A stretch of DNA of 64,000 nucleotides, taken from the NCBI GenBank assembly GCA_012103075.1, contig JAAVLQ010000003.1:310001-374000 (forward strand). The letters run 5' to 3'. The notes beneath the pieces are model-generated. The model searched no databases and had not been told where the DNA came from. It saw only the letters and a list, made by a program, of their open reading frames with translations. Position numbers and translations under genes: made by a program. This document shows, piece after piece, positions 21,280 to 32,695 of the stretch (the first letter of the stretch is position 1; the number at the start of each line of letters is the position of its first letter). The DNA comes from Brucella cytisi. GTDB lineage: Bacteria > Pseudomonadota > Alphaproteobacteria > Rhizobiales > Rhizobiaceae.

Positions 21280-22057
21280 ATGACAGACAACCTGATCGAC
21301 CAACTGGAACTGACGGACATTGAAGACGCTTACCGCACGGACGATTGAAAATCTTAAGGCATTCATTCGCGATGGGGATTTTTAAAACCGGGGACAAGCT
21401 GCCTACGCTGGTGGAGCTTGGCGAGACGCTTGGCGTCAGCCGTACGGTCATCCGTGAAGCCATTGCAGAACTTCGCTCTGATGGCCTGCTGGAAGTGAAG
21501 CACGGCGTCGGAGTTTTCATCCGTGATTTCGAAAGGCTGCGTTTTTCAGGCGACGATGTTTCGCCGCTTGAACCTTTGGCACGGTTGTCGCTGCCCTTCA
21601 TGGATTTGCTGGAATTACGCATGGCCTTTGAGGTTCATGCTGCGGGACTGGCCGCGCAACGGCGCTCCCGGGCGCAGGAGGCCAATATGTGGGAAGCGCT
21701 CAAAAATTCGAGGCGTCCGTGGACGACGAGGCCGCGCTCGATGAGTTGGATTACATCTTTCACCGTTCGATTGCCGAGGCGACCAACAATCAGGCCTTTA
21801 TCGAGTTTTTCAGCGTCATGAGCCTGAAGATCCTACCCCAGCCCGCATTTTCGAGCGATCTCAATCCTTCGTTGATTACACCCGACTATATCCGCAATAG
21901 CGTGACTGAACATCGTGCAATCTGCGAAGCCATCAGTGCCGGGAATGCGGAGGCTGCGCGCGAGGCGATGCAGGCGCACCTCGCCCGCAGCCACCAGCGC
22001 TATCGCGGTTTCAACGGCAGCATAGGCTCCCCTCTCAGCAATGTGACAGAGCTTTGA
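21280..22057 (+). CDS. FadR-family (GntR/FCD) transcriptional regulator
   Basis: Regulator of about 258 residues divergent from the ridA-ABC-hyu operon. The winged helix reads TGDKLPTLVELGETLGVSRT then VIREAIAELRSDGLLEVKHG; the FCD domain includes LDYIFHRSIAEATNNQAFIE and VTEHRAICEAISAGNAEAAR with the usual histidines. I take ATG 21280 (MTDNLIDQLEL) as start; frameshifts near 21345, 21368 and 21700. It likely represses the divergent operon through the GTGATATTAT sites. Confidence 0.83.
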
Positions 22058-22197
22058 ACCCGACCGGCTACGGTTTGGACACAGGACACGGAGATTTCTG
22101 TCAGATCAGATCGATCGCCGCAATCTATCCTGCATTTCCTCTATTCAATCATGCGCTCGTTGCATGAAGCCGAACTCCATTGGACACGGCCAGAGGC

Positions 22198-22232
22198 TTC
22201 TACCGCCAAAATTAATGTCCTTGGCGGTAGAA
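22198..22232. terminator. Strong hairpin after the autotransporter gene
   Basis: Perfect twelve-base stem TTCTACCGCCAA / TTGGCGGTAGAA with an 11-base loop, 17 bases beyond the stop of the leftward autotransporter gene. No long T-run follows, but the position fits a terminator. Confidence 0.65.
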
Positions 22233-22248
22233 ACAGTGCTGAATAAGC

Positions 22249-25200
22249 TTAGAACTTTACGCTAAGCCGGGCCTTGCCCGCGTTTTGATTGAAGCTCGAA
22301 CCATACTGACCTGTATATTCAAGACCCAGCGTCGTCTGATTGCCGAGATCAATATCAAAGCCAGCCTTGATAATCGCTGTGTCCTTCGCAATTGGTGCAC
22401 CGGCCACTTCAAATACCGTTCCGGCATCGAACGAGGCTGCTGTCGTCGGAATGGTATCGCCATAGGCGTGCTGCCAGCCAGCCGTACCGTTAAGCCTTGC
22501 ATTCATGCTGCCGAATACGACTGGAGCAGAAGCCCGAAGACCAATTGTGGTAAACGTGGTTGTCGCCGTTTCTTTTCCAATCCGGAGCGCGACATTCCCG
22601 CCATGTTCATCGAACCGCCCAGTTTGCAGGCGCACCACCGCAACATTTGCAAATGGCTCAATCGCCGTTCCGTTCACATCAAAACGATGCGAGAGTTCGC
22701 CGAATGCCTGAAAGGTGTCTGCGCTGTAATCGGCATCAAGACTTTCTGAAAAGCCCGGGAAAGCGACAAGGCGATCAGTTTCGATCTTGTGCCAGCTATA
22801 GGCAACACCTGCTTTGAGCCGTGTCGCGTCCCATTGAGTGCCCCCATAGATTCCCAGATGATAGTTGTCACTGTGGCCAGACGAGTTGCGATCATTCACA
22901 TCGAAACTGGTGCGGCTATAGCCCGCGAGAGCGCCCAGCCTCAATTCTCGACGACTTCCGCGTCATAGCCTGCAACAAAGCCGCCCGTTGATTGCTTCAG
23001 CTTGCCAGCATTTCCATCCGCGCCGGTTTCACTCCATTGGCCAAGTGCCTGCCCCCAGATCGCTGCGCGCGGTGCCAAAACCTGCGATGAAACCATGTCT
23101 GTTGCGACGGATGATGAGGCAGCACTCTGCGCGCTACCGCCAAACGCCGCGTCAACGCGTTCCATGACGGCATTGCGAACGATCGAACTGTCATTGATGA
23201 TCGCAGTTCGCGTCGAAGCATGGATTTCCCCGAAAGCGCGTCGAATGCGCGACGCGCATCCTCTTCACTGTCCTGCATGACAACCGTATCGTAGACGGCA
23301 TTACCAGCACCAAGCCCCTCGACGGCCACCGCCACCGATTTCTGATTGCCTGTCTTTGCCGTAGCAGCGAAGTCGACGTCGTTGCGCGCGATGTTGAGGT
23401 AGACTGCGTTGGGATCATATGCCGGGCCAAGATCGACGAAAGGCGTGTTCTGGCTCAAATCGCCGAACGTACCCATAATGCCGCCTTCAGCACTTAAAAT
23501 GGTGTAGCTCTTGCCGGGCATATAGGTGCCCGCGGCTTTTTCTATGTAGACCTTCGCGCCACCAAGCGTCGCCGTTCCGCTCACATCGATGCGGTCGCTT
23601 TTACCGGAAGCATCAATTTCCGCAACGTAAGTGGCTCCCGCATCAAAGGCCAGATTGCCATTGACCTTCAGCGTGCCGATAGAATTGCCCGGTGCGATGA
23701 TACTGCCAGCGTGGGCATAAAGGCCTCCGACTGAACCTGCGCCAGCCAGATATGCGCCGTTTTCAACGCTGGCTGTGCCGACAAGGGATGCACCTGAATG
23801 GGATGCATCGCCAATGACCAGCCCACCTTCTTTTACAGTCGTACCGCCTGAATAGGTGTTGGCACCATTCAGAACCAGAACACCAGTGCCGGACTTCGTG
23901 AGACTGCCAGTACCATCAATGTTGCCGTCGAAGCGGGTATTGGCGGACTGGTCCACAGTCAGAGCTGCCGAACCAAGGCTCAATGTCCCGCCCTCGCCCA
24001 TCAGCGACGACATGCTCACATTGAAATTGTTGAGATCGAGCTTGCCACCGTTCACCGAGAAGGCCGTACTGTCGACGAATGCCCCGTCCACGCCAGCCTT
24101 AAGTACTCCGCCTTCCACCAAGGTTCCGCCCGTATAGCTGTTTGCCCGCCCAGAACGAGCGTACCAGCTCCGCCCTTGAGCAGCGCGCCCTCTCCTGTGG
24201 CCTGCTGCAGCAGCGTCACGCGGTTGTTTGCCTCCGCGATGTCGATCCATCCAACTCCCTCAAGGGACACGGTGCGATCCAGCGTTTTCATGTCGCTGCC
24301 CGTTATACGCAGACCGCCATCAATGAGACGCAGCCGAGCATCGGCATTGCCAAGAGCCGCATCTTCGCTGACGAGGATCGTCCCGCCGTCGGTGACAGCC
24401 GTTTCACCGATAAAGGAATGATCGTCGATGCAATAGTCCTTGATGGCCTGCTGGAAGCGCGCATCCGTGCTGTCGCAGTTCAGCAATGTCTTCTTTTCGT
24501 CAAGCGTCAGATCGTTCAGGATTGGTTTGCCATTGGCATCCGAAATCTGGCCAAGATAGAGATCTGTACGATGGTTGTTACGCGTTAGAACAAATTCCTT
24601 GTTCTTGTCCGCAAAACCATAAGCACTGGCACCCCAAACGAGGCGTGTTTTCTGAACTTGGTTTTCCGAATAGGTCTGTAACTGAGGCCCGACCCAGCGG
24701 AAATCGTGCGCAACGGGTTCGTGATCCGAGATTGCTTCCGGCTGGCCGCCCGGCCGCGTGACTTTTACTTCTTTAATCACCCCGGTGTAGGGATCATTTG
24801 GATCATCTACAATTTGATACCATTTCCCGAATGGTCGCGAGACGAGAAAGTGATCAATCTTGGCACGATCCCAACTCGCCCGGTGTTGGTTGCGTCTTCG
24901 CCTGCCGATGGCCATGTGGTGCTACCATCGTTGAGATCATGAGGCTTGAAACCTTCGCGGGCTGCATCAGTCTGAAGCAACATATACTGCTTCTTGAGAA
25001 CATTCATGGTAACCGGCGTGTTGTTATCAACCGCATATGTTTCTTCTTGCAGACCAACATCCTTACCAGCTCTGTAGGCGGCTGAAAGGGCGTCACCCCA
25101 TTGCTTCCACGACAGGTTGTCGATGTTTTGTCCAGCATATGCTTCCTGAATGACCGCACGCATGGTCTGCTGATTGGCGTTAAGAACATATTGTCGTGTC

Positions 25201-25844
25201 AGGTCGCGGTAAAATGTATTGCCGTCAGACTGCTGCATCAGCCTAATTTGTGCATCAATGTGATGAAGACCGCGCTCGGAAACATCACCAGCATTGAAAT
25301 CGCCAAGAACGATGATTGGCTGATTAAATCCTTTTGCCCATGTATTGAGGGCTTTGGCTTCGTTCAGGCGACCAGTTGAACCGTCTGCATAATCAAGATG
25401 AACCGTACCGATCATTGTCTGCGGGCGGGAACCTTGGGCATCCAGCTGAGTGTAGCTGACATAGCGCCCCTGCGTCGATCCACCCAGATTAAGTGTTCCA
25501 AACGTGCCCGGCAGACGCGAAATAATACCCACATCACCAATCTGCACGTTGCCGTAAGTCCCACGACCAGCGGTTTGGAGGAAATCGGGTATGCGTGTGA
25601 CATAAGTACTACCGTTGATTTCCTGCATACCAAGGACATCAAAATTGGCTGCTGCCATAAAATCGGCGGTCAGTTCCGGGTTCTGTTTGAACTTGTTCCA
25701 GATATTCAGTGTCATGACGCGAATGTCATAGCTATCGGCCGCGCGTGCCGGAACAGCGGCCATTCCTGCAACTGCAACACCACATAAAAGCTGCGCAGTT
25801 AAAGCCAAAAGTTTTCGGTTACGTTTGGTTGTCCCCGGTACCAT
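22249..25844 (-). CDS. Autotransporter with N-terminal endonuclease/exonuclease/phosphatase (EEP) domain
   Basis: Type V secreted protein of about 1,200 residues. A signal peptide (LCGVAVAGMAAVPARA) leads to an EEP/DNase-I-like domain at residues 40-360 with VMTLNIWNKF, GMQEINGSTYV, IGTVHLDYADG, VLGDFNAGDVS and AISDHEPVAHDF, so the catalytic Asn, Glu, Asp and His set is complete. Next come passenger-transport repeats (YSGGTTVKEGGLVIGD, YTGGTLVEGGVLKAG), a beta-helical stalk and a C-terminal barrel ending in ARLSVKF. Frameshifts near 24890, 24145, 23215 and 22945. The EEP fold cleaves phosphodiesters, so a surface nuclease or sphingomyelinase-like enzyme is likely; the substrate is unknown. 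Confidence 0.85.
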
Positions 25845-25937
25845 CCCTCAGTCCTTTTCTTGGAAAATGCATTCATCTCATCAATGTGACAGCTGGATTG
25901 ATCATCCAACTTCACCTGATGTTGAAATGACAGAGAT

Positions 25938-26032
25938 CAATGTCACTTTTATTACATTTTACTCTAGGGTGGCTCTGAAAGACCCGGTTATTCCGCCTCG
26001 TGAATAGACAATGTCATTAATATTACATTTTT
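25938..26032. promoter_or_regulatory. Two direct copies of a candidate DeoR-type operator
   Basis: CAATGTCA-N5-ATTACATTTT occurs at 25938-25960 and again at 26009-26031, 71 bases apart, in the gap between the divergent autotransporter and DeoR genes. Each copy contains a weak dyad TGTCA-N6-TTACA. The DeoR regulator next to it is the likely binder. Confidence 0.5.
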
Positions 26033-26109
26033 ATTTGATATCGCTTTTTGGGAGATCTTGTGGCCTAAACCCACAATTTCCTTGCCTATTTCAACCACGG
26101 GAATGAGAG

Positions 26110-26942
26110 ATGGATCTAAGCAACCACGCGCATAAGGATGCGACGGCAAATATGAACAAACTTTCCGGTTCCGGTGGCACGAAGAAAGAAACCCGGCAGC
26201 AAATGCTGCTTCAGTGGATTGAGAACAGCCATTATGTTTCGCTGGAGGAGATCGCTGAACGATTCCGCGTTACCACGCAAACAGCCAGACGTGACATTGC
26301 GGATCTGGAGCATCAGGGCAAAGTCAGAAGGTTACATGGTGGCGTTTCGCAGCTAGCACCACTGGACCCCATCACATATCGTCAGCGCAGGCATGATAGG
26401 GCAGATGAAAAGGCGCGAATTGCTGAAGCTGTGGTCGCGCTCATTCCCGATAACGCCACTATTTTTCTTGACACCGGCACCACATGCGAAGCCATAGCCA
26501 ATGCGCTTATAAGCAGAGAAAGCCTGCATGTTGTCACCTATAGCCTGAGATCAGCCGCCATTATCAGTGAGAAAACAGATTTCACTTTAGCAGTTCCCGG
26601 TGGCTTCGTACGCCCTATCGATGGCGGGATGTTTCAGGAAGATACACCGGAATTCATTCGACGCTTCAAGTTCGACTATGCAATCATTTCCGTCAGCGGC
26701 GTTGATGTTGACGGTGATCTTTTTGTGACGACGACCATACGGAGGTGGCCGTCGTTTCAGCCGCATTGCGGCAGGCGGCACACAAGCTGCTCGCAGTGGA
26801 CAGCTCAAAATTTGGCAAACGTGCGATGGTCAGACTTGGATCAGTTCAAGACATTACCGCCGTCGTAACTAATGAAATGCCGGCCCCGATTCTGTCTGGA
26901 TTACTCGAGGAAGCCAGCATCCCTGTCATTCTTTCATCTTAG
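26110..26942 (+). CDS. DeoR/GlpR-family transcriptional regulator
   Basis: Regulator of about 277 residues. The DeoR helix-turn-helix is KKETRQQMLLQWIENSHYVS then LEEIAERFRVTTQTARRDIA, followed by the GGVSQLAP link and a sugar-phosphate-isomerase-like sensor with LDTGTTCEAIANAL and AISVSG-type strands. A frameshift near 26728 shifts the last 70 residues (AAHKLLAVDSSKFGKRAMV). It is divergent from the autotransporter and may respond to a phosphorylated metabolite. Confidence 0.87.
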
Positions 26943-27623
26943 GCATGTTGGTGGCGGTACTGCCGTCCCCCGGAACTCTTGGGTGAGTAAATGTTTGAAG
27001 GCCCCTCGTCGTCAATGAGCCGTTTGGTCTCGATTGTTATCGCGATTTGGATGCGTTGGCCGTGCAGTGAGGCTAAGCTCATCCGTGATCTAGCTTTTAC
27101 CGGCTGCTCCTGCCAAAACTTCTCCTGCTGCCGAACCTAGCCCCGAGGGTATTGCATTCTTCACCAGCGTAAACATCAAGCGATTTGATCATATTCATAG
27201 ACAAGGTCGAGGGATTGGTCTTGTCGTTCAAAGCTGTTGTGCAACTTTAACGCGATCATCTCCCTTAGCGCCCGCAATAATCGTGACATCTTTGCGGTCG
27301 ACGCGTCTTCACTTCGCCAATCTCTTTCATCAAATGATGCAAAGCGTGCTTGGTGCCTTGTGAAAATGGTTTCCAACGCAGCGAAAGAGGCTGTTTCCCG
27401 AGGATTATGACATTCTATTGTTGTTAAGACGTCATATGAGCCATTTTTCTGTTTCGCTGGATGCGAACGACCTGTGATCGATCGGAACGCTAAGAAGTCG
27501 TATGACATTGGTGAGTTCCGCCCCATTTTCCATTCCTTCACCGACCGCATTTGGAAAGAGCAAAATTCTCACTTCTTCTCGGCGCAGTCACAATATCAGT
27601 TCAGCGGCAACACGTTCGAACGC
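26943..27623. other. Stretch without a recognisable gene; one weak open frame
   Basis: About 680 bases between the DeoR and Lrp genes. A leftward open frame at 27176-27550 (124 codons, ending FERQDQSLDLVYEYDQIA) is the longest; it has no ribosome site or family I can recognise and may be chance or a remnant. Nothing else is visible. Confidence 0.4.
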
Positions 27624-28064
27624 TTAACCGCCCAAGGCGAAACTGGTTTCGATGGATGCTATATTGTCGAGCCGGGTTAGCCTGTCCTTGATGAAACGCT
27701 CATAGGCCTCAAGGTCCGCCGCAACGATTCGCATCAGATAATCGCGTTGACCTGTCATCAGGTAGCAATCCAGTACTTCCGGCCATCGTGAAACGGTTTC
27801 CTCGAACCGGTCGAGATCCTCCTCACGCTGACGCTCAAGCTTGATAGATGCAAAGGCATTGACAGGAAGGCTGACCCGCTTCTGGTCGACGATAGCCGCA
27901 TAGCCCTTGATGATACCGGCCTTTTCCAGCATCCGCACCCGCCGGGCACAGGGCGAGGGTGAAAGACCAACCCTATCCGCCAATTCCCCGATGGAAATCT
28001 TGCCATCGGTCTGCAAGCTGACGAGGATCTTGCGGTCAATCATGTCTAGTTCGGAATCTGGCAT
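27624..28064 (-). CDS. Lrp/AsnC-family transcriptional regulator
   Basis: Intact 146-residue regulator. Helix-turn-helix at residues 8-50 (LDMIDRKILVSLQTDGKISI, GELADRVGLSPSPCARRVRM), then the RAM ligand domain with the GXXD-type turn in YLMTGQRDYLMRIVAADLEA. It is divergent from the 2-oxoacid dehydrogenase E1 gene, the arrangement seen for mdeR and mdeB in methionine degradation of pseudomonads. It probably senses an amino acid or oxoacid. Confidence 0.92.
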   Translation of the reverse strand: MPDSELDMIDRKILVSLQTDGKISIGELADRVGLSPSPCARRVRMLEKAGIIKGYAAIVDQKRVSLPVNAFASIKLERQREEDLDRFEETVSRWPEVLDCYLMTGQRDYLMRIVAADLEAYERFIKDRLTRLDNIASIETSFALGG

Positions 28065-28113
28065 AAAACACCAATTGTTGCGGTCGCATTGGTTATCGGA
28101 GCCAATATACTAG

Positions 28114-28129
28114 ATTTGTAAGGACAAAT
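28114..28129. promoter_or_regulatory. Palindromic candidate Lrp-type operator
   Basis: ATTTGT-AAGG-ACAAAT, perfect six-base arms with a four-base centre, in the 132-base gap between the divergent Lrp and E1 genes, 68 bases before the E1 start. Confidence 0.55.
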
Positions 28130-28196
28130 ATAGCCGGTTTTACCTGCCGGAATATTCTAGCATTTCCCGAAGTCAACGGCACCCGGGAGAGAGAAA

Positions 28197-30575
28197 GTGG
28201 TCGACCTGAATATGCTCGAGGAACTGGAACGCAAGGTTCTGTGGCTTGCGACATGGATGATCCATAATGCCAATCACTTGCGTGATAACGGCGACGGCCT
28301 CAAGGTTGGCGGGCATCAGGCATCATCCGCTTCGCTTGCGACGATCATGACAGCGCTATATTTTCATGCGCTGCGGCCAGAAGACCGGGTAGCGGTGAAA
28401 CCCCATGCCAGCCCGATCTTCCATGCCATCCAGTATCTGTTCGGCAACCAGACACGCGACAAAATGGAGAACTTTCGGGGCTACAAGGGTGTGCAGTCCT
28501 ACCCTTCACGCACCAAGGATACCGATGACGTGGATTTCTCCACCGGCTCGGTCGGTCTCGGCGTGGCACAAACGCTGTTTTCATCGCTGGTGCAGGATTA
28601 CGTTCAGGCGAGGAACTGGAAGACCGCCGCCCCGGTGGGCAAGATGGTTGCCCTTGTTGGCGACGCCGAAATGGACGAAGGCAACATTTTCGAGGCGCTT
28701 CTTGAAGGCTGGAAGCACGGTGTACGCAACACCGGTGGGTGGTCGACTACAATCGCCAGAGCCTAGACGCCGTGGTGCGCGAAGGTCTTTGGGAGCGTTT
28801 CGAGTCGATTTTCCGCAATTTCGGTTGGGATGTCGTTCTAATCAAGTACGGCACGCTGCAACAGGCGGCATTTGCCGACCCGGCGGAGAAAAGCTGCGCG
28901 AGTGGATCGATGCATGTCCGAACGGGACTATTCGGCCTTGACCTTTCAGGGCGGTGCGGCCGGCGCAAGCGGCTGACGGATGATCTGGGTGATCGGGGAC
29001 CGGTGTCGAAACTGATAGAGCGTCACAATAATGACGAGCTTGCGGCTCTGATGGCCAATCTCGGCGGCCATGACGGCAACGTTGCTCGGTGCTTTTGATG
29101 AGGCGCGCAAGCACGACCGTCCGGTATGCTTCATTACCTATACCATCAAGGGTTTTGGCCTGCCGCTGGCCGGCCACAAGGACAACCACGCCGGACTGTT
29201 GACGCCGACCCGGTGGAGGCGCTGCGCGAGACAATGAATGTGCGCACCGGACATGAATGGGACATGTTCGAGGGAATGAACATTCCGGAACAGGCGGCAC
29301 GCGACTTTCTGAAGACAGTTCCGTTTGTCCAGCGCGGACGCCGCCGTTTCGACGCCGCGAAAATTGCTGTGCCGGAAAAACTGGAATTCAATGCACAGTC
29401 CGCCATGTCCACCCAGCAGGGGGTTTCGGCTTCATCATGCACGAGATTGCCCGCGCCGATACGCCGTTCGCATCCGCGTCGTCACGACCTCACCCGATGT
29501 TACGGTCTCGACCAATCTCGGCGCATGGGTCAACCGGCGCGGTTTGTTCTCGCGGGAAACCATGGCCGATCTTTTCAGAACAGAACGCATTCCCTCTACC
29601 TATAACTGGGCCTTCTCGCCTGCCGGGCAGCATATGGAACTGGGTATAGCTGAAATGAACCTTTTCATCATGCTCTCGGCACTTGGTCTTTCCCATTCGA
29701 TTTTCGGAGAACGGCTGCTGCCTGTCGGTACGCTTTACGACCCGTTCATCGAACGTGGTCTCGATGCACTCAACCACGCCTGTTATCAAGATGCCCGCTT
29801 CATGCTGGTCGCGACGCCCGCTGGTGTAACACTCGCACCAGAAGGTGGGGCGCACCAGTCCATCGCAACACCGCTGATAGGTATAGCGCAGGATGGTCTC
29901 GCCAGTTTCGAGCCTGCCTTTGTGGACGAGCTTGCGGTGATGATGCGCTGGGGGTTCGAACATATGCAGCGCTCTGGAGAGACCCCGGCAGGCGATTCGA
30001 CCTTGCTTCGTGACGATAATGGCGGCTCGACCTATCTGCGCCTGTCGACCCGCACCATCGACCAGCCGATGCGCCAGATGACAGCGCAGCTTGAACAGGA
30101 CATCGTCAGCGGTGCCTACTGGATGCGCAAACCCGGCCCCGCTGTCCGGTGATTATTGCCTATACGGGTGCGATAGCCCCGAGGCGATAGAGGCAACCGG
30201 CCTGATGAGCGAGGACCGCCGTGATATCGGACTTCTGGCCGTCACATCCGCTGACAGGCTCAATGCCGGCTGGACCGCGGCGCAAAAGCGCGTGAAGGCG
30301 GGCTTTCTCACGCCGATAGCCATATCGAACGCCTGCTGGCCGATGTTCCTCCCCATTGCGGTATCGTTACGGTCATTGATGGTCACCCGGCAACGCTTGG
30401 CTGGCTGGGTTCAGTACACGGACATCGCACACGCCCGCTCGGGGTCGACCACTTCGGGCAGGCCGGTTCTATCGCCGAACTTTACCGTCATTACGGTATC
30501 GATACACATGGCATTATACGCGCCGCCGAGTCGGTCAGCCCGGGCAAACCGATCAGGTGTTTCAGATTGGTCTGA
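28197..30575 (+). CDS. Homodimeric 2-oxoacid dehydrogenase E1 / transketolase-like (MdeB/AceE-like)
   Basis: Thiamine-diphosphate enzyme of about 793 residues. The N-terminal half reads GLKVGGHQASSASLATIMTA, the cofactor-binding region LVGDAEMDEGNIFEALLEGW and VDYNRQSLDAVV; the C-terminal half has AFSPAGQHMELGIAEMN and LGVDHFGQAGSIAELYRHYG. It resembles single-chain pyruvate dehydrogenase E1 and MdeB, which decarboxylates 2-oxobutyrate. Start GTG 28197 after GGGAGAG. At least eight frameshifts between 28730 and 30300. No E2, E3 or methionine lyase gene is near, so E2 would come from elsewhere. Substrate is inference. Confidence 0.82.
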
Positions 30576-30697
30576 GCGCAGCCTTCGTAAGACTCCACTT
30601 CAACTATTAGCGCCGCGCGTCCTGCCAGTTTTCAAAAGAAAATCACGGATACCGGCGCGTTTGGAGTACTCTCCTCTTTTCCCGAAGCTGACCAGTC

Positions 30698-30707
30698 GAC
30701 TATAGTC
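30698..30707. promoter_or_regulatory. Palindrome next to the GntR start
   Basis: GACTATAGTC, a perfect ten-base palindrome five bases before the ATG of the GntR/UTRA gene. It could be an autoregulatory operator, but a ten-base palindrome can occur by chance. Confidence 0.3.
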
Positions 30708-30712
30708 TCGGG

Positions 30713-31485
30713 ATGAATATAGACCGGCTAAAACCAAAGCTGCTTCGGAACTGGTTCTTGATGGTGTAGGCGCGCCCTATCAACAGATCGAGAGAGCCAT
30801 TCGCAACAAAATACAAACCGGCGCCCGGCCACCGGGTTACCGGATTCCACCCGAAGAGGAACTGGCGGTCAGCCTTGGCGTATCCCGCGCGCCGCTCAAC
30901 AAGGTGCTTAATAACCTTGCCAATGCCAAGATCATCGTGCGGCGGCGGCGGCTTGGCACTTTCGTCAGCGAACGGACTGATAATCATGCCGTGATCGGCA
31001 TTATAGATATTCGCAACAAGATCGAGCAATCCGGCAAGGAATACAGTTTCGAGCTCCTGAAACGCGAGATCGTCAATGGCGAAGACGCCTATGGTTGGCA
31101 GGAAGCCGTTCGCGACGAGCGGCTTTTGCGGCTGGAACTTGTTCACAAGGCAAATGGCGTGAACGAAGTTTTCGAGGAACGCTTCATACGCATTTCTGTC
31201 ATTCCGGAAGTCGAACTCCAGAAATTCGATGCCGTGCTTCCCAATGAGTGGTTGCTTGCGCGGTTGCCCTGTACAAGGCTGATCAATACGATCCGGGCCG
31301 CAAACCCCGACCGCAGGATTGCAAAGGTGCTCGGCCTAACAACAAACGAGCCGGTGTTGGTATCGGAGCGGCGAACATGGGCTCACAATGATGCGCTGAC
31401 TTGGGTAAAGCTATCATTTCCGGGCTACCGCAACGAGTTCGTCGGCGAATTCAGCCCTCTTGAACCCCTAGCGAACCTCTCCTGA
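30713..31485 (+). CDS. GntR-family regulator with UTRA domain (HutC type)
   Basis: Regulator of about 257 residues. The GntR winged helix (IRNKIQTGARPPGYRIPPEE, LAVSLGVSRAPLNKVLNNLA) is followed by a UTRA ligand domain (EVFEERFIRISVIPEVELQK, GLTTNEPVLVSERRTW). Start ATG 30713; a frameshift near 30745 breaks the first residues. It precedes the M24 hydrolase gene by 14 bases and likely regulates the hydrolase and the facing transport operon, whose promoter holds HutC-like GTAATTAC palindromes. Confidence 0.85.
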
Positions 31486-31499
31486 CCGCATTTTACAAG

Positions 31500-32685
31500 G
31501 TGAACGACGTGGACAGAATTGCGGATATGGGCGCTCTCTCGCGAGACCTTCGTGAAAAGTCTTTTCGGGAAGCGCCGCAGGAGATAGTGCTGGTCGTATC
31601 GTCTGACCCGCTAAACAAGGCCTACCTATCCGGCTATGTCAGCATGACGCATGACCTTGCACCTGCCTACAGATCGGCAGTTCTGGCCTCACGCGATCAG
31701 GTCTCGCTGGTTGTGAGCGCGGCCGATGCCGGTCCGGCTCATGCTTTTTTTCGGATCCAAGCCAGCTCTACCGTTATGGAGAATTCTACTTCGAAACCAA
31801 CGATGATGTGTTTTCAGAATTCGGCAAAGATCCCTATGCCGATTTTCAACAAGCCCTTGCCGAAGCAATCAGAGCAAAGCGGTCTGAAGACGGTCTTGTC
31901 GGCGTGGATCGATCGAATGACGATATGGCTTGGGTGCTGTGCTGCGAAATTCTCGGGGATAATAGAGTGCGAGATATCACTACTGATCTGGCACGAGCGC
32001 GCGCAACCAAGACCGAAGGCGAGATCGCACGCCTTCGTAAAGCCAGTGAAGTTGTTGAGCAGGGTTTTCGAACGGTAGCGGAAATCGCCAGAACTGGTAT
32101 AACCGAACGTGAACTTGCGGCCGAGATTACTCGTTGCATCGTCGCAGGCGGCGGCGTGCCGCGCTTCGTTTCTGTAACATCAGGCGAAAGATCAGCGCTT
32201 GCCGACGCTTACCCGACGAACCGGAAAATACTGGCTGGAGATATCCTCCGGATCGATGCTGGGTGCACGGTCGACGGGTACTGGTCGGATATAGGCCGGA
32301 CTTTCGTGTTTGGCGAACCCGATTCCCGGCAGTTCAGGATTTACGAGGCGTTGTATGCCGGGCTCGAAGCGGAACTGTCAGCCGTGCGTGCCGGTATACC
32401 TGCTGAGGATCTCTTTGCAATCGCCGTGGAAAGTGTTCAATCCAGCGGGATTCCTCACTACCGGCGACAACATTGCGGGCATGGCATTGGGTTGCGATCA
32501 TATGACAATCCAACGATCCGACCCGGCGAGGCGACGCCACTGCTCGAAGGTATGTGTCTGTGTCTAGAAACCCCTATTACGAAATCGGCGTCGATGGAAT
32601 GATGATTGAGGACATGATACGGGTTACCGAAACGGGCTATGAGCCACTTACGACGATTTCACGCGAACTCGTCGTCATTTCCTGA
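31500..32685 (+). CDS. M24-family metallohydrolase (Xaa-Pro peptidase/ectoine-hydrolase-like)
   Basis: Pita-bread metallohydrolase of about 395 residues. All five metal ligands can be seen: aspartates in RIDAGCTVDGYWSDIGRTFV, histidine in HCGHGIGLRSYDNP, glutamates in LCLETP and MMIEDMIRVTE. The N-terminal creatinase-like domain has LNKAYLSGYVSMTHDLAPAY. Start GTG 31500. Frameshifts near 31750 and 32565. The family includes prolidases, creatinase and ectoine hydrolase (DoeA). The neighbouring deacylase of the DoeB family makes hydrolysis of a cyclic or N-acyl amino-acid compound a reasonable inference. Confidence 0.82.
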
Positions 32686-32695
32686 TTTCACCTTA

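Noticed and set aside
27176..27550. A 124-codon leftward frame as a possible small gene.
   Set aside because: No ribosome site, no recognised family, and overlaps another open frame on the other strand; kept only as a note in the region entry.
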